64,000 nt of DNA from Dyella sp. SG609. Lineage in GTDB: Bacteria > Pseudomonadota > Gammaproteobacteria > Xanthomonadales > Rhodanobacteraceae. Shown here in pieces: positions 32,437-42,526 of the stretch. Positions within the stretch are counted from its first letter, which is position 1. Every line of letters begins with the position of its first letter. Below the pieces are notes generated by a model, which had not been told where the DNA came from, made no database searches, and saw only the letters and a list, made by a program, of their open reading frames with translations. The position numbers were made by a program, and so were the translations under genes. The stretch covers positions 62,001 to 126,000 of the forward strand of contig NZ_JAAZQJ010000008.1 in assembly GCF_012275375.1 (NCBI RefSeq), given 5' to 3'.

Positions 32437-33324
32437 ATGGACCCGCGCGGCCAGGTCGAGGCCTGGCTCGCCCGCCTCGCCGGCGAGCGCAAGGCCTCGC
32501 CGCATACGGTGGATGGCTACCGGCGGGATCTCGACAAGCTGCTGCGCTGGATGGAAGCCCAGCAGATCGATGCGTTCTCGCGCCTGGATGCGCACCGCAT
32601 GCGCGGCTTCGTCGCCGCCGAGCATCGCGCCGGCCTTGCGCCGAAGAGCCTGCAGCGCCTGTTGTCGTCCTGCCGCAGCCTGTTCCGCCAGCTGCGGCGC
32701 GAGGGCCTGCTCGACAACGATCCGGTGGCCGGCGTGCGCGGCCCGAAGGTGCACCGCAAGCTGCCGCAGGTGCTGGACGTGGACGAAGCCACCACGCTGG
32801 TGGAATCGGGCGGCGACGGCGCGCTGGGCGTGCGCGATCGCGCGATGCTGGAACTGTTCTATTCCTCGGGCCTGCGCCTTTCCGAACTGGTCGGGCTGCG
32901 CTGGCTGGACCTGGACCTGGAAGCCGGCGAGGTGCGCGTGCTCGGCAAGGGCAGCAAGACGCGCATCGTGCCGGTGGGTCGGCATGCGGTGACGGCCTTG
33001 CGTGCATTGGGCGAGACCGGGCAGAAGACGCCGGAATCCCCGGTGTTCCGCGGCCGCGGCGGTGCGCCGATCAGTCCGCGCACGGTGCAGGCGCGCCTGA
33101 AGCAGCTGGCGCTTGCGCAAGGTTTCGCCAAGCGCGTGCACCCGCATCTGCTGCGCCATACCTTCGCCAGCCACATGCTGGAATCCTCCGGCGACCTGCG
33201 CGCCGTGCAGGAACTGCTCGGCCACGCCGACATCGCCACCACGCAGATCTACACCCACCTGGATTTCCAGCACCTGGCCAAGGTGTACGACGCGGCGCAT
33301 CCACGGGCGAAGCGCAAAGGGTAG
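32437..33324 (+). CDS. xerC: Tyrosine recombinase XerC
   Basis: This is a 295-residue site-specific recombinase that, with XerD, resolves chromosome dimers at dif. The N-terminal SAM-like domain is followed by the catalytic domain with Arg in SSGLRLSELVGLRW, the Lys in GKGSKTR, HLLRHTFASHML (HxxR) and the nucleophile Tyr in TTQIYTHLD. The stop TAG overlaps the start of palindromic repeat copy 3. It ends the lptM operon. Confidence 0.95.
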   Translation: MDPRGQVEAWLARLAGERKASPHTVDGYRRDLDKLLRWMEAQQIDAFSRLDAHRMRGFVAAEHRAGLAPKSLQRLLSSCRSLFRQLRREGLLDNDPVAGVRGPKVHRKLPQVLDVDEATTLVESGGDGALGVRDRAMLELFYSSGLRLSELVGLRWLDLDLEAGEVRVLGKGSKTRIVPVGRHAVTALRALGETGQKTPESPVFRGRGGAPISPRTVQARLKQLALAQGFAKRVHPHLLRHTFASHMLESSGDLRAVQELLGHADIATTQIYTHLDFQHLAKVYDAAHPRAKRKG

Positions 33325-33413
33325 GTTGGGGTGAGCCGCGGGCGAACCCCGACGTCGCGGCCTTCAGCCATTCCGCATTGTTGGGGTTCGCCTGTGGCTC
33401 ACCCCAACCTACG
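33321..33413. repeat. Convergent-boundary palindromic repeat, copy 3
   Basis: Left arm GTAGGTTGGGGTGAGCC and right arm GGCTCACCCCAACCTACG, inner arms GCGAACCCC and TTGGGGTTCGCC. It lies between xerC and the TonB receptor on the opposite strand. The xerC stop codon is inside the first four bases. Confidence 0.88.
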
Positions 33414-33429
33414 ACGCGGCGCTGGAGCC

Positions 33430-33458
33430 AAAAAAAAGACCACCGGCCAGCGGTGGTC
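33430..33458 (-). terminator. Intrinsic terminator of the second TonB receptor
   Basis: Read on the minus strand, GACCACCG and CGGTGGTC form an 8-bp stem with a 5-base loop, followed by a run of eight T. It stands about 55 bases beyond the receptor stop. Confidence 0.85.
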
Positions 33459-33514
33459 AAAGGGGAGAGCCGCCACGGCGATCTTCCGCCGCCGTGGCGC
33501 TCGCGGTTGCGCGT

Positions 33515-36500
33515 TTACAGGCTGAAGTCGTAGCGGGCGCCGAACTGGATGTAGCGCGGCGTCTGGTACGACAGGGGCTGGGTGTAGCTGAGGTTGGGCG
33601 CGCCGCTGCCGGTTTCGCCCGACTCGTTGATGCTCTGCACCGTCTGCTTGTCGAACACGTTGACCACGGTGGCGCTGAAGGTCAGGTTGTTCCTGGCGAA
33701 CGACGGCGCGTACTGCACGCCCAGATCCAGGCGGTACGTCCACGGCAGGCGGCCCTGGCTGCCGCGCGGCGTCGGCTGGCCCTTGCAGTAGAAGTACGAG
33801 GCGCCGTAGTTCATGTCGGCCGGGATGTCGCCCGGGTACACGCCGATGCAGTTCTTCGGACGGCCCGACTGGATCAGCACGTTGGCGCTGACCAGCCACT
33901 CGGGGTTGATCTGGTAGTAGCCGTAGGCACGGACCTGGTGCGTGCGGTCGTTGGCCTCGGGGCCGTTCGAGCCGATCATCAGCTCCTTGTGGTCCCAGTC
34001 CTGCGTCACGGACGGATCGAGCTGGCCGATGTCGGACTTGAGCAGGCCTTCGGAGTTGCCGTAGCTGCGCGAGAAGGTGTAGTCGAGGCGGCCGTACCAC
34101 TTGCCGTCGAAGCGATGCTCCAGGTAGGCGTCGAGCGCGTAGTACTTGCGCTTGGCTTCCGGCAGGCCGATGTCGTTCTTGCTGAGCTTGATGTCTTCCA
34201 GCTTGCCGTCGCCGTCGAGGTCGATCAGGAAGCGGTTGGACGCGCCCGGGTTGATGATGTAGCAGGCCGGCGACGGATCGGCGTAGTTCACGCCGTGGTC
34301 GGCGGCCCACTTGATGAACGGGCGGTCGTCGCACCAGTCGTCGATGATGCTGCGCAGCTTGCGGTAGCGCACCTTGGCGCCGAAGGTCCAATGGTCGGCG
34401 AACTGCTGGTCGAAGCCCAGGATGTACTCGTCCTGGTAGTAGGCCTTGAGGTTCTGCGCCGAGATCGAGCGCGGGTCGGGCGGGGTACCGTCGGCACCGT
34501 TGGCGTAGACCACGTTTTCGATCGGATGCCAGTTCGGCGGCGTGCCGTTGGTGTTGACCGCGCCGTCGTAGGTGCCCCACTGGGTTTCGTACAGCGAGCC
34601 GGACGCGCCGCGCACAGCGACGTTGTTCGGGATCGCCAGGTGGTAGCGGCCGGCGTTGGCGTAGATCTTCAGGCTGGAATCGCCCATCACGTCCCACGAC
34701 AGGCCCAGGCGCGGCGCCAGCTGGTGGCGCTGCTTGGCGAACACGTCGTTGTCGGCGTTGAGGTTCTCGAACTGCTCGTTGCGCAGGCCCACATAGGCCA
34801 GCCAACGGTCGGTCACCTGCCAGTGGTCTTCGAGGTACTGCGCCTGCTGGCGCACCTTGGCCTGGCCGATGGCGCGGAACACATAGCGCTCGACGATGCC
34901 GGTGTGGCCCGGCGGCACCGCCAGGTTGCCGCGCGATTCGATCACGCCGCTGGCCGGGTTGTCGTAATAGAACCAGCCCACGCCGCCGGAGGTGTCCGAA
35001 CCGTTGAGCGAGGTGACGTTGTAGTGGTCGACACCGGCGCGCAGGTCGTGGCTGCCCAGGCGGTATTCCAGGTTCAGATGCCAGCCGTTGGTTTCGTCGT
35101 ACGCGCCCGGCGCGGCGATGCCGCTGGAGATGTTGCAGCCCTGCAGGCGCTGCGACGGCGGCACGCTGTCGCGGTTGTCCTGGAAGTACGTGCAGCTGGA
35201 ACCGGAGGTGAGGTCGACGTGGTCGGTGCGCTCCTTGCCGTACAGCGCATCCACCGTGAGGTTGTCGGTGATGTAGCCGGTGTAGCGGCCCACGTAGACC
35301 TGGCCGCCCGGCGAGGAGCCGGCCGTGCCCTGGTTCTTCTGGCTGCGCCAGCCCTTGTGGTTGTACTGGATGTCGTTGACGCCGTCGTAGACGAACTGGT
35401 CGGCGTAGGTGGACGCGGTGTCGCTCAGGCCGGTCAACTCGATGATGTGGTTGTCGGTGATGTTCCAGTCGACCTTGGCCAGCCAGCGGTTGGTCTTGTT
35501 GGTGTTGTACGAGCGGGTGGTGTTCTTGCTGAGCGAGTAGGTGTCGTTCTCCGACTTGATGCGCTCGGCGGCGCCGAAGAAGAACAGCTTGTCCTGGATC
35601 AGCGCACCGCCCAGGTAGGCGGCATAGGTGGTTTCCCACAGCTTGGCCGAGTGCTTGTCGCGGCCGGTGATCTGCGCGCCGTCGCCGGGGCGGTAGGTGG
35701 GCTGCTCGGTCTCGCGCAGGCCGGCGGGCGTGTACAGCACCTGCATGCCGCCCTTCCATTCGTTGGTGCCGCGCTTGGTCACGATGTTGACCACGCCGCC
35801 GGTCGAGCGGCCGTACTCGGCGCCGTAGCCGCCGGTGAACACCTGTTCCTGTTCGATCGAGTTGAACGGCAGGCTGGTGGCGCCCAGGCCGGTGAGCGGA
35901 TTGGTCACCGGGAAGCCGTTGACGTAGTACTGGTTCTCCGCCGCGGACGAACCGCCCAGCGAAACGGCATTGCCGTAGCGCGAGTCGGCATTCACCGCAC
36001 CCGGCGCCAGCAGCACCGCGGCGTTCACCGTCTGCGGCATCGGCAGGCGGCGCAGCTGTTCGGCATTGAGCACGGTGCGCGTGTCCACCGAGGACACGTC
36101 GATGGCCGGCACGGCGCTGGCCACCACGCTCACGCCTTCAAGATTCCTGGCGCCGCTGCCGGCGGTGGCGGCCGCGCCGAAGGTCACTTCGGTACTGGTG
36201 CCGACGTTGACCTGGACGGCGTCGCGGCTGTCCACGGTCTGGCCGTTGCGCTGCACGGTCACTTTGTACACGCCCACCGGCAGCGAACCGGCGCGATAGC
36301 GGCCGTCCGCATCCACCGCGACGTCGCGGCTGATGCCGGTGGAAGGATTCTCGACATGCACCGTGGTACCCGGTGCGGCTTCGGTGCGGCCGAAGATGGC
36401 ACCGGAGGCATTGGACTGCGCCAAGGCGGCGGTACCGACGAAACAGCTGCCCAGAGCCAGGGCCAGCACGCTCAGACGCAGCGGACCGCCCAACGATCTC

Positions 36501-36526
36501 CTGCTCGAATTGCTACTGCTCGACAT
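33515..36526 (-). CDS. TonB-dependent receptor, Oar-like, with carboxypeptidase-regulatory domain
   Basis: This is an outer-membrane receptor of about 1003 residues. I take ATG 36526 (MSSSSNSSRRSLGG) with GGGGAGA about 10 bases upstream; ATG 36544 is an alternative. The signal peptide ends at ALAQ. Next come a CarboxypepD_reg sandwich (GTTVHVENPSTGISRDVAVDADGRY), a plug with RLPMPQTVNAAVLLAPG and GGYGAEYGRSTGGVVNIVTKRG, and a long barrel ending YDFSL. It is monocistronic with a strong terminator. Two operator-like dyads lie about 150-190 bases upstream. The substrate is unknown. Confidence 0.92.
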   Translation of the reverse strand: MSSSSNSSRRSLGGPLRLSVLALALGSCFVGTAALAQSNASGAIFGRTEAAPGTTVHVENPSTGISRDVAVDADGRYRAGSLPVGVYKVTVQRNGQTVDSRDAVQVNVGTSTEVTFGAAATAGSGARNLEGVSVVASAVPAIDVSSVDTRTVLNAEQLRRLPMPQTVNAAVLLAPGAVNADSRYGNAVSLGGSSAAENQYYVNGFPVTNPLTGLGATSLPFNSIEQEQVFTGGYGAEYGRSTGGVVNIVTKRGTNEWKGGMQVLYTPAGLRETEQPTYRPGDGAQITGRDKHSAKLWETTYAAYLGGALIQDKLFFFGAAERIKSENDTYSLSKNTTRSYNTNKTNRWLAKVDWNITDNHIIELTGLSDTASTYADQFVYDGVNDIQYNHKGWRSQKNQGTAGSSPGGQVYVGRYTGYITDNLTVDALYGKERTDHVDLTSGSSCTYFQDNRDSVPPSQRLQGCNISSGIAAPGAYDETNGWHLNLEYRLGSHDLRAGVDHYNVTSLNGSDTSGGVGWFYYDNPASGVIESRGNLAVPPGHTGIVERYVFRAIGQAKVRQQAQYLEDHWQVTDRWLAYVGLRNEQFENLNADNDVFAKQRHQLAPRLGLSWDVMGDSSLKIYANAGRYHLAIPNNVAVRGASGSLYETQWGTYDGAVNTNGTPPNWHPIENVVYANGADGTPPDPRSISAQNLKAYYQDEYILGFDQQFADHWTFGAKVRYRKLRSIIDDWCDDRPFIKWAADHGVNYADPSPACYIINPGASNRFLIDLDGDGKLEDIKLSKNDIGLPEAKRKYYALDAYLEHRFDGKWYGRLDYTFSRSYGNSEGLLKSDIGQLDPSVTQDWDHKELMIGSNGPEANDRTHQVRAYGYYQINPEWLVSANVLIQSGRPKNCIGVYPGDIPADMNYGASYFYCKGQPTPRGSQGRLPWTYRLDLGVQYAPSFARNNLTFSATVVNVFDKQTVQSINESGETGSGAPNLSYTQPLSYQTPRYIQFGARYDFSL

Positions 36527-36670
36527 TGGTTGTGATCTCCCCATGACACCCCTTGCGGGGCGGACCCGGCCCACCCACGCGGGCGGAAAAACCGGACTTC
36601 GAGGGGTCGCTCCCATGCAGCCGGACGCGAGCGGGACGATCACTGCCTTTTGAAATCAGTCTCTTACGAA

Positions 36671-36717
36671 TTTGAATCGATCTAAATTCCGAACTACAGA
36701 ATATGGATCGATCCAAA
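36671..36717. promoter_or_regulatory. Twin operator-like palindromes upstream of the TonB receptor
   Basis: Two related dyads centred on CG are seen: TTTGAATCGATCTAAA (36671-36686) and ATGGATCGATCCAAA with a perfect TGGATCGATCCA core (36703-36717). Each is followed by TTCC, and their centres lie 31 bp apart, three helical turns. The central-CG form fits a LacI-type regulator. They lie in a 501-base gap between the receptor and hslV that has no other gene. No regulator is adjacent. Confidence 0.6.
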
Positions 36718-37027
36718 TTCCAAGCCAGATCTTTTCGGCATGACTGCCCGGTTCGCTGCGGCGATGTGAGGCTTCTCGCACGGCCCTGCTGGGCCGTTTC
36801 CCCGTGAGACGCCTTCCTCCCTCTCGCCCGCCACAAGTTCATGCGGCGGAACCCCTCTTCCCGCAGTAAAAAGCGTGTGAAGGCTGCTGTCAATCGCAAA
36901 AAGTCCGAATTCCCATGCTGCGTAGCAGCAATCTCTTGCGCCGCGGCCGCCGGTGGCGGACGTCATGGACTTGGGTTTGGGCCGCGCTCTCCCCACATCC
37001 TGTGCTCCGCATCCGAGGCAGCTCCCC

Positions 37028-37561
37028 ATGGAATCGTTCCACGCCACCACCATCGTTTCGGTCCGCCGCAATGGCCGCGTCGTGATCGGCGGCGACGGCC
37101 AGGTCACCCTGGGCAATACGGTGATGAAGGCCAATGCGCGCAAGATCCGCCGCCTCGGCAAGGGCGACGTGCTGGCCGGTTTCGCCGGCGCCACCGCCGA
37201 CGCCTTCACCCTGTTCGAGCTGTTCGAGGAAAAGCTGGCCAAGCACAGCGGCAACCTCACCCGCGCCGCGGTGGAAATGGCCAAGGAATGGCGCACCGAC
37301 CGCCGCCTGGGCCGCCTGGAAGCCATGCTTTCGGTGGCCGACCGCGACGCCTCGCTGCTGATCTCCGGCAACGGCGACGTGCTCGAACCCGAACACGGCC
37401 TGATCGCGATCGGTTCCGGCGGCCCCTATGCGCAGTCCGCGGCGCTGGCGCTGCTGGAGAACACCGAGCTGGACGCGCGGCAGATCGTCGAGCGCGCGCT
37501 GAAGATCGCCGGCGACATCTGCATCTATACCAACCACAACACGACGATCGAAGAGCTGTGA
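37028..37561 (+). CDS. hslV: HslV, ATP-dependent protease proteolytic subunit
   Basis: This is a 177-residue protein starting [14 protein letters not shown]. The catalytic N-terminal threonine is in TTIVSVRR, so five to six residues before it must be removed; E. coli HslV removes only Met. The body [23 protein letters not shown] and [14 protein letters not shown] match the family. It forms dodecamers capped by HslU. It stands 98 bases upstream of hslU, separated by a G/C-rich inverted repeat. Confidence 0.96.
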   Translation: MESFHATTIVSVRRNGRVVIGGDGQVTLGNTVMKANARKIRRLGKGDVLAGFAGATADAFTLFELFEEKLAKHSGNLTRAAVEMAKEWRTDRRLGRLEAMLSVADRDASLLISGNGDVLEPEHGLIAIGSGGPYAQSAALALLENTELDARQIVERALKIAGDICIYTNHNTTIEEL

Positions 37562-37568
37562 CGTCTGC

Positions 37569-37648
37569 GGGGAACGGGGAACAGGGAACGGGAGCCCGTT
37601 CGCTGTTGCTTCGCTACCCGTTTCCCTGATCCCCGGTCCCCGTTCCCC
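37569..37648. repeat. G-rich imperfect inverted repeat between hslV and hslU
   Basis: The left arm (GGGGAACGGGGAACAGGGA and on) is complementary to the right arm ending CCGGTCCCCGTTCCCC, with an 8-base asymmetry and a loop holding two shorter hairpin arms. It fills most of the 98-base spacer inside an operon. Confidence 0.6.
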
Positions 37649-37659
37649 GAGCAAAAGCC

Positions 37660-39000
<1,341 letters not shown>

Positions 39001-39038
39001 ACATGGGGAAAGACCCCCGCTGATAGAATTCGTGGTGT

Positions 39039-39656
39039 ATGGGAAAGGTGATCGAACTTAAGACGACGGGCCAGCGCGCTCAGCTGCGCGAGGCGCAGCA
39101 GCAGCAACAGCTGGTCCGTCTATGGCGCGGTGAACTCGAACACGGCAGCTTCTGCGGCTATGTGGGCGGGGTCGGCCGCGAATTCTTCCTGCTGTGGGTG
39201 GTCGGCGACGCCATCACGTACGACGGCATGTACGTGATGCGGCACCGCGACATCACCGAGCTGGAAGCGCCCGACAAGCACGCCCCCTTCATGGAGAAAG
39301 CCCTGGCCATGAAGCAGCTGCTGCCGCGGCCGCCGCGCGGTTTCCCGCTGGACGATATCCGCGAGGTGGTGCAGGCCGCCGCCAAGCAGGCGCCGGTGAT
39401 CGGCGTGCACGTGGACAGCGAGGACGAGGCCGAGGTCTGCTACATCGGCAAGCTGATTTCCTTCGAGGACGACGGTTTCTACATGCAGGAGATCAGCCCC
39501 GACGCCGAATGGCTGCGCGAGGCTTCGTTCTTCTCCTGGGACGAGGTGTCCACCGTCAGCATCGAGGACGGCTACGCGCTGGCCCTGCTGGCCGTGGCCG
39601 GCACGGCGCCGCCGCTGGAACAGGGCGATTCGGGCGTCGGCGGCCACGCCCAGTGA
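39039..39656 (+). CDS. Conserved hypothetical protein with two Sm/SH3-like repeats
   Basis: This is a 205-residue cytosolic protein, not recognised by name. Two regions share the pattern short-strand, DGF/DGM-Y, acidic turn, V.I/I.EL. One is CGYVGGVGREFFLLWVVGD... with MRHRDITELE (about residues 39-78). The other is CYIGKLISFEDDGFYMQEI...WDEVSTVSIED (about 136-180). This looks like two small beta-barrels of the Sm or SH3 type. It follows hslU by 38 bases and may be in its operon. Confidence 0.6.
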   Translation: MGKVIELKTTGQRAQLREAQQQQQLVRLWRGELEHGSFCGYVGGVGREFFLLWVVGDAITYDGMYVMRHRDITELEAPDKHAPFMEKALAMKQLLPRPPRGFPLDDIREVVQAAAKQAPVIGVHVDSEDEAEVCYIGKLISFEDDGFYMQEISPDAEWLREASFFSWDEVSTVSIEDGYALALLAVAGTAPPLEQGDSGVGGHAQ

Positions 39657-39681
39657 GCGCGCCGCGCCAGGTCCGCATTGC

Positions 39682-40089
39682 GTGATGGATGACGCCTTGC
39701 CGGGCCGCCGCAAGCTGTACCTTCTGTTCTTTCTGATCGGCGCGGGCAGCACGGCCTGCGCCTCCGACACGCCAGGGAGCTCCATCGTCATGGCCGACAC
39801 CGACAGCACCGCCACGTCCACGCCGTCCCAACCCGCCACGCGGGTGCAGCTGATCGTCAGCTTCCGCGACGGCACTCCGCTCGAAACCATGCGCACCGCC
39901 TGCGATGCCGCCGGTGCCACTTATGTGCGCGACATCGGCTGGGCGCCGGCCGTCGTGGTGCTGCTGCCGGAAGGCATGTCGGCGGAAGAGGGCATGGTGC
40001 GCTTCCGCGCGCAGCCCGGGGTCATCAACGTGGAAGTGGACGGCAAGGTCCGCGCCGATCCGATCCGCGGCCCCAGCATCAGCAAGTAA
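39682..40089 (+). CDS. Putative lipoprotein with S8-propeptide/inhibitor-I9-like domain
   Basis: This is a 135-residue protein. A hydrophobic segment with STAC (cysteine near residue 26) suggests a lipobox. The soluble part (RVQLIVSFRDGTPLETMRTACDAAGATYVRDIG...VINVEVDGKVRADP) resembles the fold of subtilase propeptides, where such small domains act as chaperones or inhibitors. It ends before a bidirectional terminator. The start could also be the next methionine. No peptidase gene of family S8 is adjacent. Confidence 0.55.
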   Translation: MMDDALPGRRKLYLLFFLIGAGSTACASDTPGSSIVMADTDSTATSTPSQPATRVQLIVSFRDGTPLETMRTACDAAGATYVRDIGWAPAVVVLLPEGMSAEEGMVRFRAQPGVINVEVDGKVRADPIRGPSISK

Positions 40090-40103
40090 TCCGCGGCACC
40101 GCT

Positions 40104-40133
40104 TAAAAAAAGCCCGCCGACCGGCGGGCTTTT
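40104..40133. terminator. Bidirectional intrinsic terminator
   Basis: An AGCCCGCC/GGCGGGCT stem with a 4-base loop is flanked by seven A residues on the left and a short T run on the right. It lies between convergent genes and should stop transcription from both sides. Confidence 0.88.
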
Positions 40134-40137
40134 CTGC

Positions 40138-42402
40138 TTAAGGCGCGACCGAAGCCGCGGCCGCCGGCTTCGGCGCCGCCGGCAAGGCAGCACCCTTGAT
40201 CTCGCGATCGAAGAAGTTCGCGATCAGGTGGTACACATGGCTGCGCTGCCCCGGCAGGTTCAAGCCGTGCTTGGCACCGGGGTAGGCCATGAACTGGAAT
40301 TGCGTGCCGCGCTTCTGCAGCTCGGCCATCAGCTTGGTCGAGTTGACGAACAGTACGTTGTCGTCGGCCATGCCGTGCACCAGGTACAGCTTGCTGGTCA
40401 GGCCGTCGAGCCAGGCGAACGGGCTGCTGCGCGTATAGCCGGCTTCGTTGTCCTGCGGGCGGCCGAGGTAGCGCTCGGTATAGAAGGTGTCGTACAGGCG
40501 CCAGTCGGTGACGGGCGCCACCGCCACGCCGCCGGCGATCTCCTTCGAAGCCTTGGCCAGCAGCATGGTGGTCATGTAGCCGCCGTAGCTCCAGCCGAAC
40601 ACGCCGATGCGGCGTCCATCGACCCAGGGCTGCGCCTTCAGCCAGTCGATGCCGGCGAGCTGGTCGTCCACCTCGGCGGCGCCGAGCTGTTCGTAGATCG
40701 GATCCTCGAACTTGCGGCCGCGCCGCGCCATGCCGCGGTTGTCCAGGGTGAACACCACATAGCCCTGGTTGGCCATGTACTGGTTGAAGTAGTCGCCCCA
40801 GCCATTGGCCACCAGCTGCGCGTGCGGGCCGCCGTAGTAGGTGTCGAATACCGGGTATTTCTTGGTCGGATCGAAACCCGCCGGCTTGTACAGGCGGTAG
40901 TACAGCGTCTGCCCGTCCGCGCTCTTCAGCGTGCCGAACTCCGGCTTGATCAGGCTGGCGCGGTAAGGCCAGAACGGATGCTTCTCGTCGAGCTTGTTCT
41001 GCTCGATCCAGCTGAGGAAGGCGCCGTCCGGCTTGTGCACGCTGACCTGCGGCGGCGTGTCGGCGCTGGAATAGGTGTCCAGGTAGAACGCGGCATTCGG
41101 CGCGAACTCGGCGATATGGCTGCCGTCGCCCTTGCTGATGCGCACCGGCGCACTGGCCGTGCTGCCGTCCAGCTTCAGCGCGTAAACCTGGTGATCCGGC
41201 ACGAAGTCGCGGTTCGAGCCGACGTAGACCGTGCCCGCATGCTCGTCCACCGCCAGCACGCCGTCGATCTGCCATTCGCCCTGGCTCACCGGATGCCTGA
41301 GCTTGCCGTCGATGCCGTACAGGTACAGATGATGGAAGCCGCTGCGCTCGCTGCCCCACAGGAAGCTCTTGCCGTCCTTGAGAAAGCGCAGGTCGTCGTT
41401 GAGGTTGATCCAGGTGTTGCTGGTGTCGGTGAGCAGGCTGCGCTGCGCCAGCGTCTTCGCATCCACCAGGCGCAGCTCCAGCTTCTGCTGGCTGCGCGGC
41501 ATGCGCTGGTAGCTCAGGTGCTTGCCGTCCGGCAGCCAGTTCACGCGCACCAGGTAGATGTCGCCGTCCTTGCCCAGATCCACCCAGCGCGGCGCGCCGC
41601 CGGTGGGCGCGACCAGGCCCAGCTTCACCGCCACGTTGGGATCGCCCGCGGCCGGATAGCGCTGCTCGATCACGTCGGTGCGGTCGGCATACACCTCGGT
41701 GCGCTTGACCACCGGCACCTTGGCCTCGTCATAGCGCTCGAAGGCGATGGCGCTGTCGTCCGGCGCCCACCAGTAGCCGCTGCTGCGGCCCATTTCCTCC
41801 TGCGCGACGAACTCGGCCTCGCCGTTGTGCACGGTGCCGCCGCCGTCGCGGGTGAGCTGGCGCGCGTCGCCGCTTTCCAGGTCGATCACCCACAGGTTCT
41901 GGTCGCGCACGTAGGAGACGTAGCGGCCCTTGGGCGAAATCTTCGGATCGATCGCATCGCCGCCGGTCTCCAGCGCGCGCGGCGCCGGCCTGGCCGCGGC
42001 CAGGTCGTACAGGTACAGCTTGCCGCCAATGGGAAACAGCAGCTGCCTGCCGTCCGGCGACCACTGGTAGCTGAGGATGCCGTGCAGCCCGGCGGTGCGG
42101 GCGCGCTCGCGGCGGGCCTTTTCCGCATCCGACAGCTGCTCGCCCTGCGGCTCCAGCTTGCGCGAATCGACCAGCATGCGCGTGCTGTTGTCCTTGGGCC
42201 GGTATTCCCACAGGTCCAGCTGGAACTGGTCGTCCGGCCGCGCGCGCAGGAAGGTGATGCGGCTGCCGTCCGGCGAGATCTGCAGGCCGCGCGGCGCGGG
42301 GCCGGCGAGGCTGCCGCCGTCGAAGATGCGTTCGATGGTGAGTTTTTCGGCCATGGTCGGCAGGGTCACCATCGTGAGGGCGGCGAACAGAAGAGCGCGC
42401 AT
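40138..42402 (-). CDS. Dipeptidyl peptidase IV-type S9 peptidase
   Basis: This is a 754-residue protein with a signal peptide (MRALLFAALTMVTLPTMAEK). The N-terminal beta-propeller (PF00930) runs to about residue 490, followed by an alpha/beta-hydrolase domain. The catalytic serine is in GWSYGGYM, the aspartate in HGMADDNVLF and the histidine in YPGAKHGLN. DPP-IV-type enzymes remove N-terminal dipeptides after proline or alanine. An EE pair (FVAQEEMGR) typical of the S9B substrate clamp is present. It is periplasmic and monocistronic. Confidence 0.93.
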   Translation of the reverse strand: MRALLFAALTMVTLPTMAEKLTIERIFDGGSLAGPAPRGLQISPDGSRITFLRARPDDQFQLDLWEYRPKDNSTRMLVDSRKLEPQGEQLSDAEKARRERARTAGLHGILSYQWSPDGRQLLFPIGGKLYLYDLAAARPAPRALETGGDAIDPKISPKGRYVSYVRDQNLWVIDLESGDARQLTRDGGGTVHNGEAEFVAQEEMGRSSGYWWAPDDSAIAFERYDEAKVPVVKRTEVYADRTDVIEQRYPAAGDPNVAVKLGLVAPTGGAPRWVDLGKDGDIYLVRVNWLPDGKHLSYQRMPRSQQKLELRLVDAKTLAQRSLLTDTSNTWINLNDDLRFLKDGKSFLWGSERSGFHHLYLYGIDGKLRHPVSQGEWQIDGVLAVDEHAGTVYVGSNRDFVPDHQVYALKLDGSTASAPVRISKGDGSHIAEFAPNAAFYLDTYSSADTPPQVSVHKPDGAFLSWIEQNKLDEKHPFWPYRASLIKPEFGTLKSADGQTLYYRLYKPAGFDPTKKYPVFDTYYGGPHAQLVANGWGDYFNQYMANQGYVVFTLDNRGMARRGRKFEDPIYEQLGAAEVDDQLAGIDWLKAQPWVDGRRIGVFGWSYGGYMTTMLLAKASKEIAGGVAVAPVTDWRLYDTFYTERYLGRPQDNEAGYTRSSPFAWLDGLTSKLYLVHGMADDNVLFVNSTKLMAELQKRGTQFQFMAYPGAKHGLNLPGQRSHVYHLIANFFDREIKGAALPAAPKPAAAASVAP

Positions 42403-42526
42403 GGGTACTTCCTTGGACTGCAACGGGGGCGCAAGAACAAGCGCGGATTAAAACCCGTCATGCTGCGCGAAGCCAGCCTTTTCCCGGGAAAAAGTGCCGC
42501 ATCGGGCTCGATGCGGCACCACGGCC

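Noticed and set aside
33494-36535. Open frame of 1013 codons on the plus strand opposite the second TonB receptor
   Set aside because: Valine/alanine/arginine-rich without domains; the minus strand is an unmistakable receptor with signal peptide and terminator.
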